Source: Pseudobdellovibrionaceae bacterium (GTDB taxonomy: Bacteria; Bdellovibrionota; Bdellovibrionia; Bdellovibrionales; Bdellovibrionaceae). From it: a stretch of DNA of 53,258 nt. Location of the stretch: the NCBI GenBank assembly GCA_013359135.1, contig JABWCN010000030.1, forward strand, positions 1 through 53,258, read 5' to 3'. The position numbers and the translations under genes were made by a program. A model generated the notes under the pieces. It was not told where the DNA came from. It made no database searches and saw only the letters and a program-made list of their open reading frames with translations. Positions 26,115-34,740 of this stretch are shown here, one piece after another (position 1 is the stretch's first letter; every line of letters starts with the position of its first letter).

Positions 26115-27458
26115 TTAAAGTGTGAAGTTCATTTCATTTATTATCATACCTGGAGTTTTTTTACCACCTAAATGTCTCTTGTCGTATGTGTTTGTATCAA
26201 ATTCAAGTTCTTGAAAGTTGGTTATAGACTCTAATCCATCTCCCCATAGGTGATAAAAACTGTCATCAAAACGTAGATCTTGGATGGGACCTTGGATAAC
26301 TCCATCTTTAACCCAAAAGCAGCCATTTCTTGTCATTCCTGTGATTCTAGCTTCTGATTCATTAGACCAGTTTAAGTAGTGAAGATTTGAAATAAAGAGG
26401 CCAGTATCAAGACTTTTTAAAATCTCTTTTTCTTCTAATAATCCTGGTGATATTTCTAAAGATTGAAAAGCTTCATTGCTGTCGGCAAAGTTAGATTTCA
26501 GTTGATATTCATTTGCTGTCTTTGTTGAAGTGAAAAGTTCAAGAAATTGTCCATTCTCAACAAAAATCATTTGTTCCATGGATCTTTCTGCCAATGTACT
26601 AAAGGGTGTTGATAGTCCTAGAGTTTTATTTTCTTTTATTGTGATATGTTTTGATAATTTTACATGATTTTCAATTAGTTTTTTAAAAGGGCTATTCCCT
26701 TGACGATAAGCTTTTTGGCTAGCAGCTCTCCAAGATAGCATCTGGGCGAGTTCATTCACAGCAGTTGGCGCTAAATAAACACGGTACTTATTTGGAGAAA
26801 GAGAAATGGTTGTTTTTGCTAGAGATTTTAAGTTTTGTTTGTGAGTTATAAAATTTTTGTTAAACTTTTTTTGATCCCATTCAAAACCACAGTAAAGTGA
26901 TTTAATAGATTTGTTACCTAGAAATAACGAATAATCTAAATTAAAAAAATCAGTAGAAAAAAAATGACGAGATCCATAACTGTTTCTTGCTGCTCTAATA
27001 ATTGGGCCAAAGTGGACAATTCCATTAAAATCAAAAGAATAAGCGTCTTGAAAAATAGCTGCGATAATATCTTCTTTGTTATAAAAAGCCTTAAACTCAG
27101 TCTTAGACTCAGTCACATGTGGGCTTATCTGATAGGAGGAATTTTCTTCTAGAGAGTGGTTTAGGGAGTCAATAGCTTTCCTTAGAATAATTTTGGTATT
27201 GAGTAGATCTATGCGTTCTTTTCCGGTGAGACAGTACTCATTTTTAATACTTTTATGCTTTGTGAAAAGGGTCATTGTCATTGTACCTTGTTCAACTTCA
27301 GTGTTTTGCCTAACTCTAAGATTATTGAACCTTACATATAATGTATCTTCGCCTTCAAGATAAGTAATCGCAGTCATATTTGGAGCTAAATTTTTGAATA
27401 TAAAATCAGAACAAATATTGTAAGAAGAGTTTATTTGATTCAAATAGGTTGAGTTCAT
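26115..27458 (-). CDS. pmbA: TldE/PmbA-like metalloprotease subunit
   Basis: 447 residues from ATG 27458, which lies one base after the tldD stop. A longer open frame back to 27566 is rejected because it would overlap tldD. It is divergent, but the C-terminal part (FVENGQFLELFTSTKTANEY, then GMTRNGCFWVKDGVIQGPIQDLRFDDSFYHLW) matches the PmbA/TldE ending in which a glycine-containing turn and a VKDGxIxG strand precede the final domain. TldE lacks the HExxxH site and pairs with TldD to form a heterodimeric protease that degrades or trims peptides. Adjacency and spacing support the pairing here. Substrate is unknown. Confidence 0.8.
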   Translation of the reverse strand: MNSTYLNQINSSYNICSDFIFKNLAPNMTAITYLEGEDTLYVRFNNLRVRQNTEVEQGTMTMTLFTKHKSIKNEYCLTGKERIDLLNTKIILRKAIDSLNHSLEENSSYQISPHVTESKTEFKAFYNKEDIIAAIFQDAYSFDFNGIVHFGPIIRAARNSYGSRHFFSTDFFNLDYSLFLGNKSIKSLYCGFEWDQKKFNKNFITHKQNLKSLAKTTISLSPNKYRVYLAPTAVNELAQMLSWRAASQKAYRQGNSPFKKLIENHVKLSKHITIKENKTLGLSTPFSTLAERSMEQMIFVENGQFLELFTSTKTANEYQLKSNFADSNEAFQSLEISPGLLEEKEILKSLDTGLFISNLHYLNWSNESEARITGMTRNGCFWVKDGVIQGPIQDLRFDDSFYHLWGDGLESITNFQELEFDTNTYDKRHLGGKKTPGMIINEMNFTL

Positions 27459-27459
27459 A

Positions 27460-28884
27460 TTAAAATACCTCGACATTTTTAAATAAAGCAAAAGGGGAAG
27501 AGTGACCAACATGAATAACTTGACTGGGTTCGCCTTTTCCACAGTTATGAGTACCATGAGTTTCATTTTCTATGGAAACGTCTACAAGTTGATTCCAAAA
27601 CTCTAGACTTCTTCCATGATAGTTCGGGTTTTTAACAACTTCTTGGAGTTTCCCATTTCTAATTACTTGAGCAAATTCACACCCAAATTGAAATTTATCT
27701 CGAAAGTCATCTATAGACCAAGTTCTATTTGTTAGCATGATCATTCCATTTTCTACTTTTGATATAAGGGTTTCTAACGGTGTTTCTCCTGGTTCTAGAT
27801 TTAAATTAGCCATGCGATCAATGGGGGCTCTATTCCACGAACTAGATCTGAAATTAGCTACAGGAGAAATTTGACTTCTTTCAAAGGATTCTAAACCTCC
27901 AAGTCCTCGAGTTAAAAGTCCATTCTTTATTAAATGAATTTTTTCTGCTTTCAGATGACTGTCATCGTAACTATAGCTGGCTACCTCAGAAAAGCGTCCA
28001 GGTTCAAAAGTGATATTCATTTTCTCTGAGCCATATTGAAGATTCCCAAAGTCACTAACTTTGATAAAACTAGAGCCTGCAAAATTTCTTTCATCCCCAA
28101 GAATTCGGTCCATCTCTAGAGGATGGCCGACAGTTTCGTGAATTTGCATATACATTTGATCTGGAGCTAGTATCACATCAAATTTTCCCTTAGGACAATT
28201 ATTGGCGGAAAGTAACTCTAAAGTCTGTTCAGCTAGTTTCTTTGAAAGGGGAAGAAGATGGTTTTTAAGAAATGCCTCAGAGCCTATTTGTAAACACATA
28301 TTACTTGTCCGAGATTGTATTTCATTGCCACTAATTCCTCTGGCGACAAGATCCAAATTAATTAAATGAAAAGACTGTCCTATTTCGGTTCCAAGAGAGT
28401 CTATAGTATATTCCTCAAGATGGCTTAGCTTTGCCTCTGCTAATCTGTTAAAGATAGAATCATGAATTTTCATTTCAAGAGTACAATCACGCAGAATTTT
28501 TTGTATTTCTTGAAGAGTTAAAGAATCAAAAGATCTTTGAATTTGTGATTTGTAACTTCCAACTATTTTTGGTCTTGTCTTCAAAGAAAATGGATAAATT
28601 TTATTGCAGCTTAGCTTTTTTGTCATACGGATAGCTTTATCTAGACAGCGTTGAAAGCCTTGAGCACTGGTATCACTTGTGCAAGCATAACCAAAATGGC
28701 CGTCATAAAAAACCTCCAGTCTAAAACCACAATCAAATTCATTTTTAATCTCTTCAGGCCTTTCATTAACAATACGTAGATTCTGTGAATGTCTTTGCAC
28801 ATATTTTAAAGCTAAGTAGTCGATTTGGCGATGGGCTTCGCTAAGATACTGTTTTAGTTCATTCAAGTGGGAATACATTAACAT
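27460..28884 (-). CDS. tldD: TldD-like zinc metalloprotease subunit
   Basis: 474 residues. The catalytic motif H249-E-T-V-G-H254 is followed by PLEMDRILGDERNFAGSSF, a TldD signature, with C-terminal NRTWSIDDFRDKFQFGCEFAQVIRNG and NCGKGEP carrying conserved Gly/Cys. TldD with TldE forms a cytoplasmic protease that processes modified peptides such as microcin B17 and degrades CcdA in Escherichia coli. A GGAGG site lies 7 bases before ATG 28884. It is cotranscribed with the tldE-like gene (1-base gap) and divergent from epmA. No peptide-precursor gene is recognisable nearby. Confidence 0.93.
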   Translation of the reverse strand: MLMYSHLNELKQYLSEAHRQIDYLALKYVQRHSQNLRIVNERPEEIKNEFDCGFRLEVFYDGHFGYACTSDTSAQGFQRCLDKAIRMTKKLSCNKIYPFSLKTRPKIVGSYKSQIQRSFDSLTLQEIQKILRDCTLEMKIHDSIFNRLAEAKLSHLEEYTIDSLGTEIGQSFHLINLDLVARGISGNEIQSRTSNMCLQIGSEAFLKNHLLPLSKKLAEQTLELLSANNCPKGKFDVILAPDQMYMQIHETVGHPLEMDRILGDERNFAGSSFIKVSDFGNLQYGSEKMNITFEPGRFSEVASYSYDDSHLKAEKIHLIKNGLLTRGLGGLESFERSQISPVANFRSSSWNRAPIDRMANLNLEPGETPLETLISKVENGMIMLTNRTWSIDDFRDKFQFGCEFAQVIRNGKLQEVVKNPNYHGRSLEFWNQLVDVSIENETHGTHNCGKGEPSQVIHVGHSSPFALFKNVEVF

Positions 28885-28936
28885 GAGCGCCTCCAGTTAA
28901 AGATTATTACTAACATCATCTTCATGAATTTCAAGG

Positions 28937-28965
28937 GTGAAAAGTTTTTCTAGACATGATATAAT
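28937..28965 (+). promoter_or_regulatory. Promoter placing the epmA mRNA start at its ATG
   Basis: A perfect -10 TATAAT (28960-28965) is preceded at 17 bases by a -35-like GTGAAA (28937-28942). The last T of the -10 is only 8 bases before ATG 28974, so initiation would fall at about 28972-28974 and produce a leaderless or nearly leaderless message. Confidence 0.55.
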
Positions 28966-28973
28966 GAAGGCCT

Positions 28974-30329
28974 ATGAATTCAAATAATGAAAATAATTTT
29001 TTAAAAATCGATCTTATCTTAAGAAAACAGTTCTTAGTAAAGCATTGGCAAGCCTATCCTGCTAAACCTGCAAATTGTAGGGTTTGGGGGCGTTTTTTAG
29101 AAATTAAAAATACTTCAGGTCAAGCTCAACTTACATTATTTAAGTTAGGTGCTGACTTTTTTGAGGAAAACGAGTGGCTAACAATTCCATTTAATGACTC
29201 ATCAGAAATATGGAGTCAAATCTTAATTCCTGGAGATTTGATAGCCGTACAATCTGATGAACGATTAGTTTTATTAGCACCTAATCTAAAACCTTTAGAA
29301 GTTACGAGTAAAGAGCGTTTTATTGAGAATATCAATAAAATGAAAAAAGATTGGCTATTGTGGGAGTTGTGGGGTGTTTATTTCAGAGCTGTAAAACTTT
29401 TTTTTGAGAACAAGAGTTTTCTTGAAGTCACAACGCCAATAATTGTATCTCATCCTGGACCAGAGCCTACTTTAGATCCTTTTGTGATAAATCTAAAAAA
29501 AAATTCCAAGAGTCTTGAAAGATATTTACCTACTAGTCCTGAATTAAATATTAAAAAATTATTAAGCTCTGGAGTGAATCGTGTTTTTGAAGTAACGAAA
29601 AGCTTTCGTAATAATGAGTTTTCAGAAAAACACTTGCCAGAATTTTGGATTTTAGAGTGGTATAGAAATGGTGAGGATCTTGAAGTTATTAAGCAGGATA
29701 TTAAAGAATTAATTCATTTTGTTAGCTGTTCATTGAATGAGTTTTTAAAAAAAAGAGGTATTTCAGATTTTCTGGTGAATAAACCTAAGGAAATTGAAGA
29801 GACAAGTTTTAAAAGTATTTTTCATAAGATTTATGATTTTAATTTTTATCCAGAAACTGATTTTCAAAAACTTCAAGATTTTTGTATTCAACAAAAAATA
29901 GAGTATCGAGGTGTGCAGACGCTAGAGGATTTATTTGCTGTGGTTACTTTAGAGAAAATCGAAACTACGTTTTTATCAGAAAACTTAATTTTTCTTCAGC
30001 AATATCCTCCTTATGCAGCGGCTTTAGCTAAGCGAGATAGTGAAGGTTGGGCTTTAAGATTTGAAGCCTATTGGCAGGGATTTGAATTAGCTAATGCCTT
30101 TTGTGAGCTTAATGATTATCAAGAACAATTAAAGAGATTTGCTCGAGATAATGAGCTAAAGAAAATTTATGGTTTAAATCAAATTCCTCCAGATGAGTTG
30201 TTTTTAAAATATTTGCAGGCAGGAACTCCACCAGCCGCAGGAGTAGCTTTGGGTTTGGAAAGACTCTTCATGGCTATTTTGGGAATTAGGGACATAGAAA
30301 CAGTTGTTATGCAGCCTCACTGGGAGTAG
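28974..30329 (+). CDS. epmA: EpmA-like EF-P lysine ligase with extra N-terminal domain
   Basis: A class II lysyl-tRNA-synthetase-like enzyme that attaches beta-lysine to elongation factor P. It matches EpmA rather than LysRS at YLPTSPELNIKKLLSSG (about 184-200), SFRNNEFSEKHLPEFWILEW (motif 2, about 207-226), FEAYWQGFELANAFCEL (about 361-377) and GVALGLERLFMAILG (motif 3, about 425-440). At 451 residues it exceeds typical EpmA (about 325). The N-terminal 115 or so residues (VWGRFLEIKNTSGQAQLTLF) look like a reduced OB fold, the domain that free-standing EpmA lacks. No epmB or efp is in the window. It may be translated from a leaderless mRNA. Confidence 0.88.
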   Translation: MNSNNENNFLKIDLILRKQFLVKHWQAYPAKPANCRVWGRFLEIKNTSGQAQLTLFKLGADFFEENEWLTIPFNDSSEIWSQILIPGDLIAVQSDERLVLLAPNLKPLEVTSKERFIENINKMKKDWLLWELWGVYFRAVKLFFENKSFLEVTTPIIVSHPGPEPTLDPFVINLKKNSKSLERYLPTSPELNIKKLLSSGVNRVFEVTKSFRNNEFSEKHLPEFWILEWYRNGEDLEVIKQDIKELIHFVSCSLNEFLKKRGISDFLVNKPKEIEETSFKSIFHKIYDFNFYPETDFQKLQDFCIQQKIEYRGVQTLEDLFAVVTLEKIETTFLSENLIFLQQYPPYAAALAKRDSEGWALRFEAYWQGFELANAFCELNDYQEQLKRFARDNELKKIYGLNQIPPDELFLKYLQAGTPPAAGVALGLERLFMAILGIRDIETVVMQPHWE

Positions 30330-30356
30330 CAAAGCTTTTTTAGTTGATTCTCTTGA

Positions 30357-31067
30357 TTAAGGTTTTTTAGGTATTTGACAAAGTGGATAATACCAAATGT
30401 GACTTGCGATTTTATAAGCTTTTTTAGCTTTTCCTCGAGGCCTTAGAACGTCCCAGTAAGAACCACTAGAGAAAATTCTTTGAGTATTTTCGATTTGATC
30501 GTGAAGCATATCTAGAGCGCAATTAATAGAGCGCTTAGGACTTTTAGAATCGTATTTACGACATTGTCTTGCGTAGTCATCCTCTCTTCCATAGTGAAGT
30601 TGAAAAATACCAAACGCTGTACCATAGGGACCTTTAGCCCTAGCGGTAGAATCACAGGTACTTTCAAAAAAAACCATAGCATCAAGTATTCTCATGATAA
30701 TTAGTTTTTTTTGATCCTCACGAAGGTTAGGGTAGTTAGGGCAATATTTAATTAGATCTGTTGGAGCTCCTTTGGGAATTTTACTTTCAAATAGTTTAGG
30801 AAATTTTGAGGGTGATAGTTCAGAGAGAGCAGTTTCGCGCCAATTTCTTAAGTTTGGTGGTTTTATACTAAACTCTTCACAATAGTATTTTGCATTAAAA
30901 CCTTCCCAATTGACGACTTTGGTTTGAGTTTTATCCAGTTTTCCTTGAGATGAAGGAGCTTGGTTGTTAGTTTTGATGCTTGCTTGATAATTTTGTGGAT
31001 CATCTTTAGCGCAAGCACTTAATGATAAAAAAACGAACAGATAAAATATACCCACCCCTCGTAACAT
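30357..31067 (-). CDS. Lipoprotein with lytic-transglycosylase-like domain
   Basis: 236 residues. The signal peptide ends in lipobox L-S-A-C (Cys19), followed by a Ser/Gln-rich linker (about 25-50). The C-terminal half resembles an SLT goose-lysozyme-like fold: candidate catalytic Glu in F-F-E-S-T-C-D (about 136-142), then GPYGTAFGIFQLHYG (about 148-162) in place of the usual G-L-M-Q-L segment, and NCALDMLHDQI. Several Cys could form disulphides in the periplasm. It would cleave or bind peptidoglycan of the organism itself or of another cell. Catalysis is unproven because the motif is divergent. A GGGAGG site precedes the ATG. It is convergent with epmA. Confidence 0.7.
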   Translation of the reverse strand: MLRGVGIFYLFVFLSLSACAKDDPQNYQASIKTNNQAPSSQGKLDKTQTKVVNWEGFNAKYYCEEFSIKPPNLRNWRETALSELSPSKFPKLFESKIPKGAPTDLIKYCPNYPNLREDQKKLIIMRILDAMVFFESTCDSTARAKGPYGTAFGIFQLHYGREDDYARQCRKYDSKSPKRSINCALDMLHDQIENTQRIFSSGSYWDVLRPRGKAKKAYKIASHIWYYPLCQIPKKP

Positions 31068-31252
31068 TGAAAACCTCCCACGAATCTATCAATCTAACAA
31101 AATTTATACCAGTTTAGTCATCAATAAAATGCTTTCTAGATAGAAAAAATTGAAAAAAAGAAAGTATTGTAGCGCAAATTGAAATAAAAAAAATATTTTG
31201 ACTCTTGATGCAAAAAGTAATTATTTCAAGACAAACTACAAAAGGATAAATT

Positions 31253-31909
31253 ATGCGATTGATTTTATTAGGTCCTCCAGGTGCTGGTAAGGGAACTCAA
31301 GCTCAGTTTATTAAAGAAAAGTACAACATTCCTCAAATTTCCACAGGAGAAATCCTAAGAGCAGAAATTAAAGCTCAGTCATCGTTAGGGCTAAAATTGA
31401 AGTCAATTGTTGATTCGGGACAATTAGTTCCTGATGACATTATTATTCAGATTGTGGCTGAAAAAATTAAATCTCCAGAATGTAAAAATGGTTTTCTTTT
31501 CGATGGATTTCCAAGAACAATTCCTCAGGCTGAAGCTCTCAAGTTAGCTGGAATAAATATTGATTTAGTTCTAGAAATTCATGTTCCAGACGAGGAAATC
31601 ATAGATCGTATGAGTGGAAGACGAGTTCATATGGCTTCTGGTAGAACTTATCATGTAAAATACAATCCTCCAAAAGTATCAGGAGTTGATGATTTAACTG
31701 GCGAGCCTTTGGTTCAAAGAGAAGATGACAAAGAAGATACAGTTAAAAAAAGACTTCATGTTTATCACACTCAAACGAAACCTCTTGTGGAGTATTATCA
31801 AAATTGGGCAGCTCAAAAAGATAAATCAGCACCCAAATATGTTAAGGTCTCTGGACTTGGTGATATTAGCGAGATAACAGCTAACGTTCTTAAAGCTCTT
31901 CAATCTTAA
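31253..31909 (+). CDS. adk: Adenylate kinase
   Basis: Interconverts ATP+AMP and two ADP in the cytoplasm. The 218 residues include P-loop GPPGAGKGT (7-15), the AMP site [12 protein letters not shown] (about 28-39), FDGFPRT (about 83-89) and a long-form LID (about 122-165) with [20 protein letters not shown]. The LID has no Cys zinc site, as in Gram-negative enzymes. AAGGATAAATT precedes the ATG. The gene is monocistronic with an intrinsic terminator at 31937-31984 and is convergent with the HU/IHF gene. Confidence 0.98.
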   Translation: MRLILLGPPGAGKGTQAQFIKEKYNIPQISTGEILRAEIKAQSSLGLKLKSIVDSGQLVPDDIIIQIVAEKIKSPECKNGFLFDGFPRTIPQAEALKLAGINIDLVLEIHVPDEEIIDRMSGRRVHMASGRTYHVKYNPPKVSGVDDLTGEPLVQREDDKEDTVKKRLHVYHTQTKPLVEYYQNWAAQKDKSAPKYVKVSGLGDISEITANVLKALQS

Positions 31910-31936
31910 TGGATTAACTAGAGTTTTTATATCCTG

Positions 31937-31984
31937 GATCTTGGTCTCAAAATTTAATTGAGACTAGGATCTTGAGATTTTTTT
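31937..31984 (+). terminator. Intrinsic terminator of adk
   Basis: GATCTTGGTCTCAA (31937-31950) pairs with TTGAGACTAGGATC (31958-31971) using two G-T pairs, 7-base loop, followed by a 7-T run at 31978-31984. Confidence 0.85.
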
Positions 31985-32287
31985 CTAATCCGCAGACTTA
32001 CTACTAGCTTCGTTAAGATCTTCCTTAAGCTCTTTTCCGACTTTGAAAAAAGGAATCTTTTTTTCTCCTACATCAATAATTTGGCGAGTTCTTGGATTTC
32101 TTGCTTTGTAGGCGTTATATTGACGATTTACAAAAGAGCCAAAGCCTCTGATTTCGATGCGATCATCTTTCATTAAAGATTCAATCATTGTATCGAAAAT
32201 GGTGTTAACTACAGTTTCAGCTTTGACTCTAGTGATACCTGCTTTTTCAGAAACAATATTGATTAAGTCAGATTTGGTTAATGCCAT
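31985..32287 (-). CDS. HU/IHF-family DNA-bending protein
   Basis: 100 residues forming one histone-like domain: LTKSDLINIVSEKAGI at the start, DRIEIRGFGSF (about 42-52) leading into the DNA-binding arm, and A-R-N-P-R-T-R at its tip (about 62-68) with the intercalating proline Pro65. FFKVGKELKEDLN closes the domain. DRIEIRGFGSF and the GKELKE ending are closer to IHF-beta than to HU, but HU cannot be excluded. It is a nucleoid architectural protein acting as a dimer. GAGGAT precedes ATG 32287 and a TATAAT box lies 40 bases upstream. Confidence 0.95.
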   Translation of the reverse strand: MALTKSDLINIVSEKAGITRVKAETVVNTIFDTMIESLMKDDRIEIRGFGSFVNRQYNAYKARNPRTRQIIDVGEKKIPFFKVGKELKEDLNEASSKSAD

Positions 32288-32326
32288 GTTAACATCCTCG
32301 AAGTTTGTGTATTTGGTAACTCGTTG

Positions 32327-32332
32327 ATTATA
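32327..32332 (-). promoter_or_regulatory. -10 box of the HU/IHF gene
   Basis: On the minus strand a perfect TATAAT lies 40 bases before the start codon. No good -35 hexamer is found 17 bases further up (CTTTTC), so an activator or an extended upstream element may help. Confidence 0.5.
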
Positions 32333-32379
32333 TAAAAGTTTTTTAAAGTGAAAAGAAGAATTTCAATGGACAAAGCGCA

Positions 32380-33618
32380 TTACAAACGTTTATTTGCGAT
32401 AATTTTTTGATAAGAACTATTGACAGTTAAGATCATTTTCTGAGCGTCAAAAATTTCTAGAACTTTTTGTCTAGCTTTTTCACCAATTTCTTCGTTGGGT
32501 AGAGAACCAGAGAAAATCTCAATCAATAAGTTAGATAAAGAGTCCACGTCAGCAGGACGTATCAGAAAGCCATCTACTGCATCTTCTACTACATTTGAAA
32601 GTGGACTGACTTCAGATCCTATGATGATTTTCTTTTGAGCCATAGCTTCAATTTGTGCAGGTTCAAAACCTGTAGATCTCGAGCTCAAATTAACAAAAAC
32701 ATCACTGATGACAATATAGTCCATTAACTCTGAGTTTTTAAGTGCTCCAGTTAAAATAACTTTGTTACCCAAAGCATAGGAGTAAACCAAGTTTTCTACC
32801 TTATGAAATAAAGGCCCATTTCCTATAATCACTAAATAGGCATTAGGTTTTTTGATGGCTACTTTTTCAAAGGCCATCAAGATATTCTGCAGCTCATTGA
32901 TATCCGTCATATCTGAAATGGTGATCGAGATAAGAGAGTTTTCAGGTAAGTTTAGATTTTTTTTTAATTCTAGAGATTTGTCTTTAGGAGTAAGATCTCC
33001 GACATCAACCCCATAAGGAACGGAATAAATATGAAAATCTGGGTAAAAGTAATAGCGTTCTAGCATAACTCTTTGTTGAGGGTGTGTCACAAAGATCGCA
33101 TCTGCATACTTCAATAGTTCTTTATCACTACCAAAATAGGTGGTTAGAAATTTATAGACTAAAGCTACAGCTGTTGTTAGTAGTCCTCTTATAGTTTCTT
33201 GTTGCATTCCAAGTATGGCAAAAATTTGTGAAATTTGAGTGGCCTCAATATCAAAGGCAAATGCTAGTTGCAGATTTTTTTTATTTTTTGCTATTTTCAA
33301 GCCAGAAGAATCAAGAGAATGGACTAAATCAAAGGGTTTCTGTTTATGGAGATCTAAAAAGATTTGATAAACTGATTCCTCGAAAGAAGTTCTTTTAAAA
33401 CGAGAACCTTCATCATTAAGAAAATAAGCGGTCACCTGATCTCTTTCAATTTGAAATTGATTGATGGGGCTAGAGAAAGAAATCACAGTAACTTGGTGGC
33501 CCAATTGCGCTAATCCTTTAGCAACGGTCCAAATAAAACCGTGATCAGAGGCTCTACTTAAAATCTGAAATCTTCGACTGATAATACAAATTCTGAGTTC
33601 TTTATGCTTTGCTTTCAT
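32380..33618 (-). CDS. Glycosyltransferase family 4 (GT-B)
   Basis: 412 residues. The N-terminal Rossmann half begins LRICIISRRFQILSRASDHG and contains GHQVTVISF. The donor-binding half has ISITISDMTDINELQNILMAF near residue 230, YLVIIGNGPLFHKVENLV near 257-275, ADVFVNLS-like VISDVFVNLSSR near 302-312, and the E-x7-E motif in GFEPAQIEAMAQKKIIIGSEV (about 316-337). It transfers a sugar from a nucleotide donor, probably in polysaccharide or glycolipid synthesis. It overlaps the preceding glycosyltransferase-like gene by 17 bases and is the last gene of the pyrD-mutT operon. Confidence 0.88.
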   Translation of the reverse strand: MKAKHKELRICIISRRFQILSRASDHGFIWTVAKGLAQLGHQVTVISFSSPINQFQIERDQVTAYFLNDEGSRFKRTSFEESVYQIFLDLHKQKPFDLVHSLDSSGLKIAKNKKNLQLAFAFDIEATQISQIFAILGMQQETIRGLLTTAVALVYKFLTTYFGSDKELLKYADAIFVTHPQQRVMLERYYFYPDFHIYSVPYGVDVGDLTPKDKSLELKKNLNLPENSLISITISDMTDINELQNILMAFEKVAIKKPNAYLVIIGNGPLFHKVENLVYSYALGNKVILTGALKNSELMDYIVISDVFVNLSSRSTGFEPAQIEAMAQKKIIIGSEVSPLSNVVEDAVDGFLIRPADVDSLSNLLIEIFSGSLPNEEIGEKARQKVLEIFDAQKMILTVNSSYQKIIANKRL

Positions 33619-34738
33619 TCTTCAAACTCAGTACTTTCTTTATTAAACGGTTGAATTCATTTACAGGAGCATCGATCAATTCATTTCGATGATTATTTTT
33701 TAGAGTTACTTCTTCATGGTAGTGATTTTTGAAAAAACTTTCTAGGTCTTTGAGTAGGGTATATCTAGAAAGCAAAAAGCAATTAACACGATCTTGCCAA
33801 AGACCACTGTAAAGCTCTGCTTGGTAATCATCAAGAATTAAAGTGAAGCCATTTTGTAATGCTTTTTCAAAAATTTCAGCTAATTCCTTAGTGTTAAAAT
33901 TAAGCCCAGCTATAAATACTCTTACGTTGCATGGAAGAACATCAGATAGAGACTCAAAAAGTGAAGAATTTAAAAAATACCAATTATGAAATGATTTTAA
34001 GTTAGATAAATCTTTATTGATCCGTTTCATTTCATTGGGCTCAATTTTATCCGAAGGTCCCCAAAAAATACAGGCATTGTGGGTTAAGATTTTTTTTATA
34101 ATAAGTAACTCTTCTCGTGTTTGCTTAAAAAAATCTTCTTTGAACGGAACTACAAAAGCAAATGACTGCTTATTGTCGTTGATGATGAAATTTTTATTAA
34201 AAAACACTGATTCAGAAAAGGTAGAGTCAGTGATTCTGTAATTTGGATTTTTATTAGAGGGTTTGATTAATGGAGGAATGACTCCACGAATTTGTTTTTT
34301 GTTAAAAGTAGATAAGCCTCTAAGGTCTAGTAGATTTTGTCTGTGAGCACAGGTAATAAGGTCTGATTTGTATATAAATAGCTTTATATTTTTATTTTTG
34401 TGAATATGGTAGTCTAAATTAAAAAAATGGGTGAATACAGGTAATCCCAATACTTTACTGGTTTCAAGAATTAGCTCCTGAGATAGGTTAAGATTCAGGT
34501 CATCAACAATAAAATGTACTAATTGTGGGTGTATAGAAAAAAACATAGGAATAAATTGAATAGCCTCAAAGACACTCCATTTTTTAAAAAAAAAGCGAGT
34601 ATCAATGTGACTGGGTGCATGGGCTTTTTGATTCTGCGAGGTAATAATTATAGGCTCATAACCCATACTTTTTAGGGATTCAATGTGATTATGAATCACT
34701 TTTGAATTTAATTGCGGTGAAACAATTAAAATTTTCAA
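33602..34738 (-). CDS. Glycosyltransferase-like protein (degenerate GT-B)
   Basis: 378 residues from a TTG start, 2 bases after mutT. The first half has a GT-B N-terminal pattern (KILIVSPQLNSKVIHNHIESLKSMGYEPIIITSQ, paraphrased as a Rossmann start plus a GYEP turn). LVHFIVDDLNLNLS and LPVFTHFFNLDYH are also as in family 4 enzymes. The C-terminal half lacks the usual donor motifs (no G-x-G-P-L and no E-x7-E), so it may be catalytically inactive or a partner subunit of the overlapping GT4 enzyme encoded next. Function beyond glycan metabolism cannot be inferred. Confidence 0.55.
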   Translation of the reverse strand: MKILIVSPQLNSKVIHNHIESLKSMGYEPIIITSQNQKAHAPSHIDTRFFFKKWSVFEAIQFIPMFFSIHPQLVHFIVDDLNLNLSQELILETSKVLGLPVFTHFFNLDYHIHKNKNIKLFIYKSDLITCAHRQNLLDLRGLSTFNKKQIRGVIPPLIKPSNKNPNYRITDSTFSESVFFNKNFIINDNKQSFAFVVPFKEDFFKQTREELLIIKKILTHNACIFWGPSDKIEPNEMKRINKDLSNLKSFHNWYFLNSSLFESLSDVLPCNVRVFIAGLNFNTKELAEIFEKALQNGFTLILDDYQAELYSGLWQDRVNCFLLSRYTLLKDLESFFKNHYHEEVTLKNNHRNELIDAPVNEFNRLIKKVLSLKNESKA

Positions 34739-34740
34739 AT

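Noticed and set aside
27459-27566. Upstream extension of the tldE-like gene (start at 27566)
   Set aside because: It would lie inside the tldD 3' end. ATG 27458, one base after the tldD stop, is the coupled start.
28974-30329. Lysyl-tRNA synthetase
   Set aside because: The motif 2 and motif 3 sequences (LPEFWILEWYR and GVALGLERL) follow EpmA, and the overall C-terminal layout is that of EpmA.
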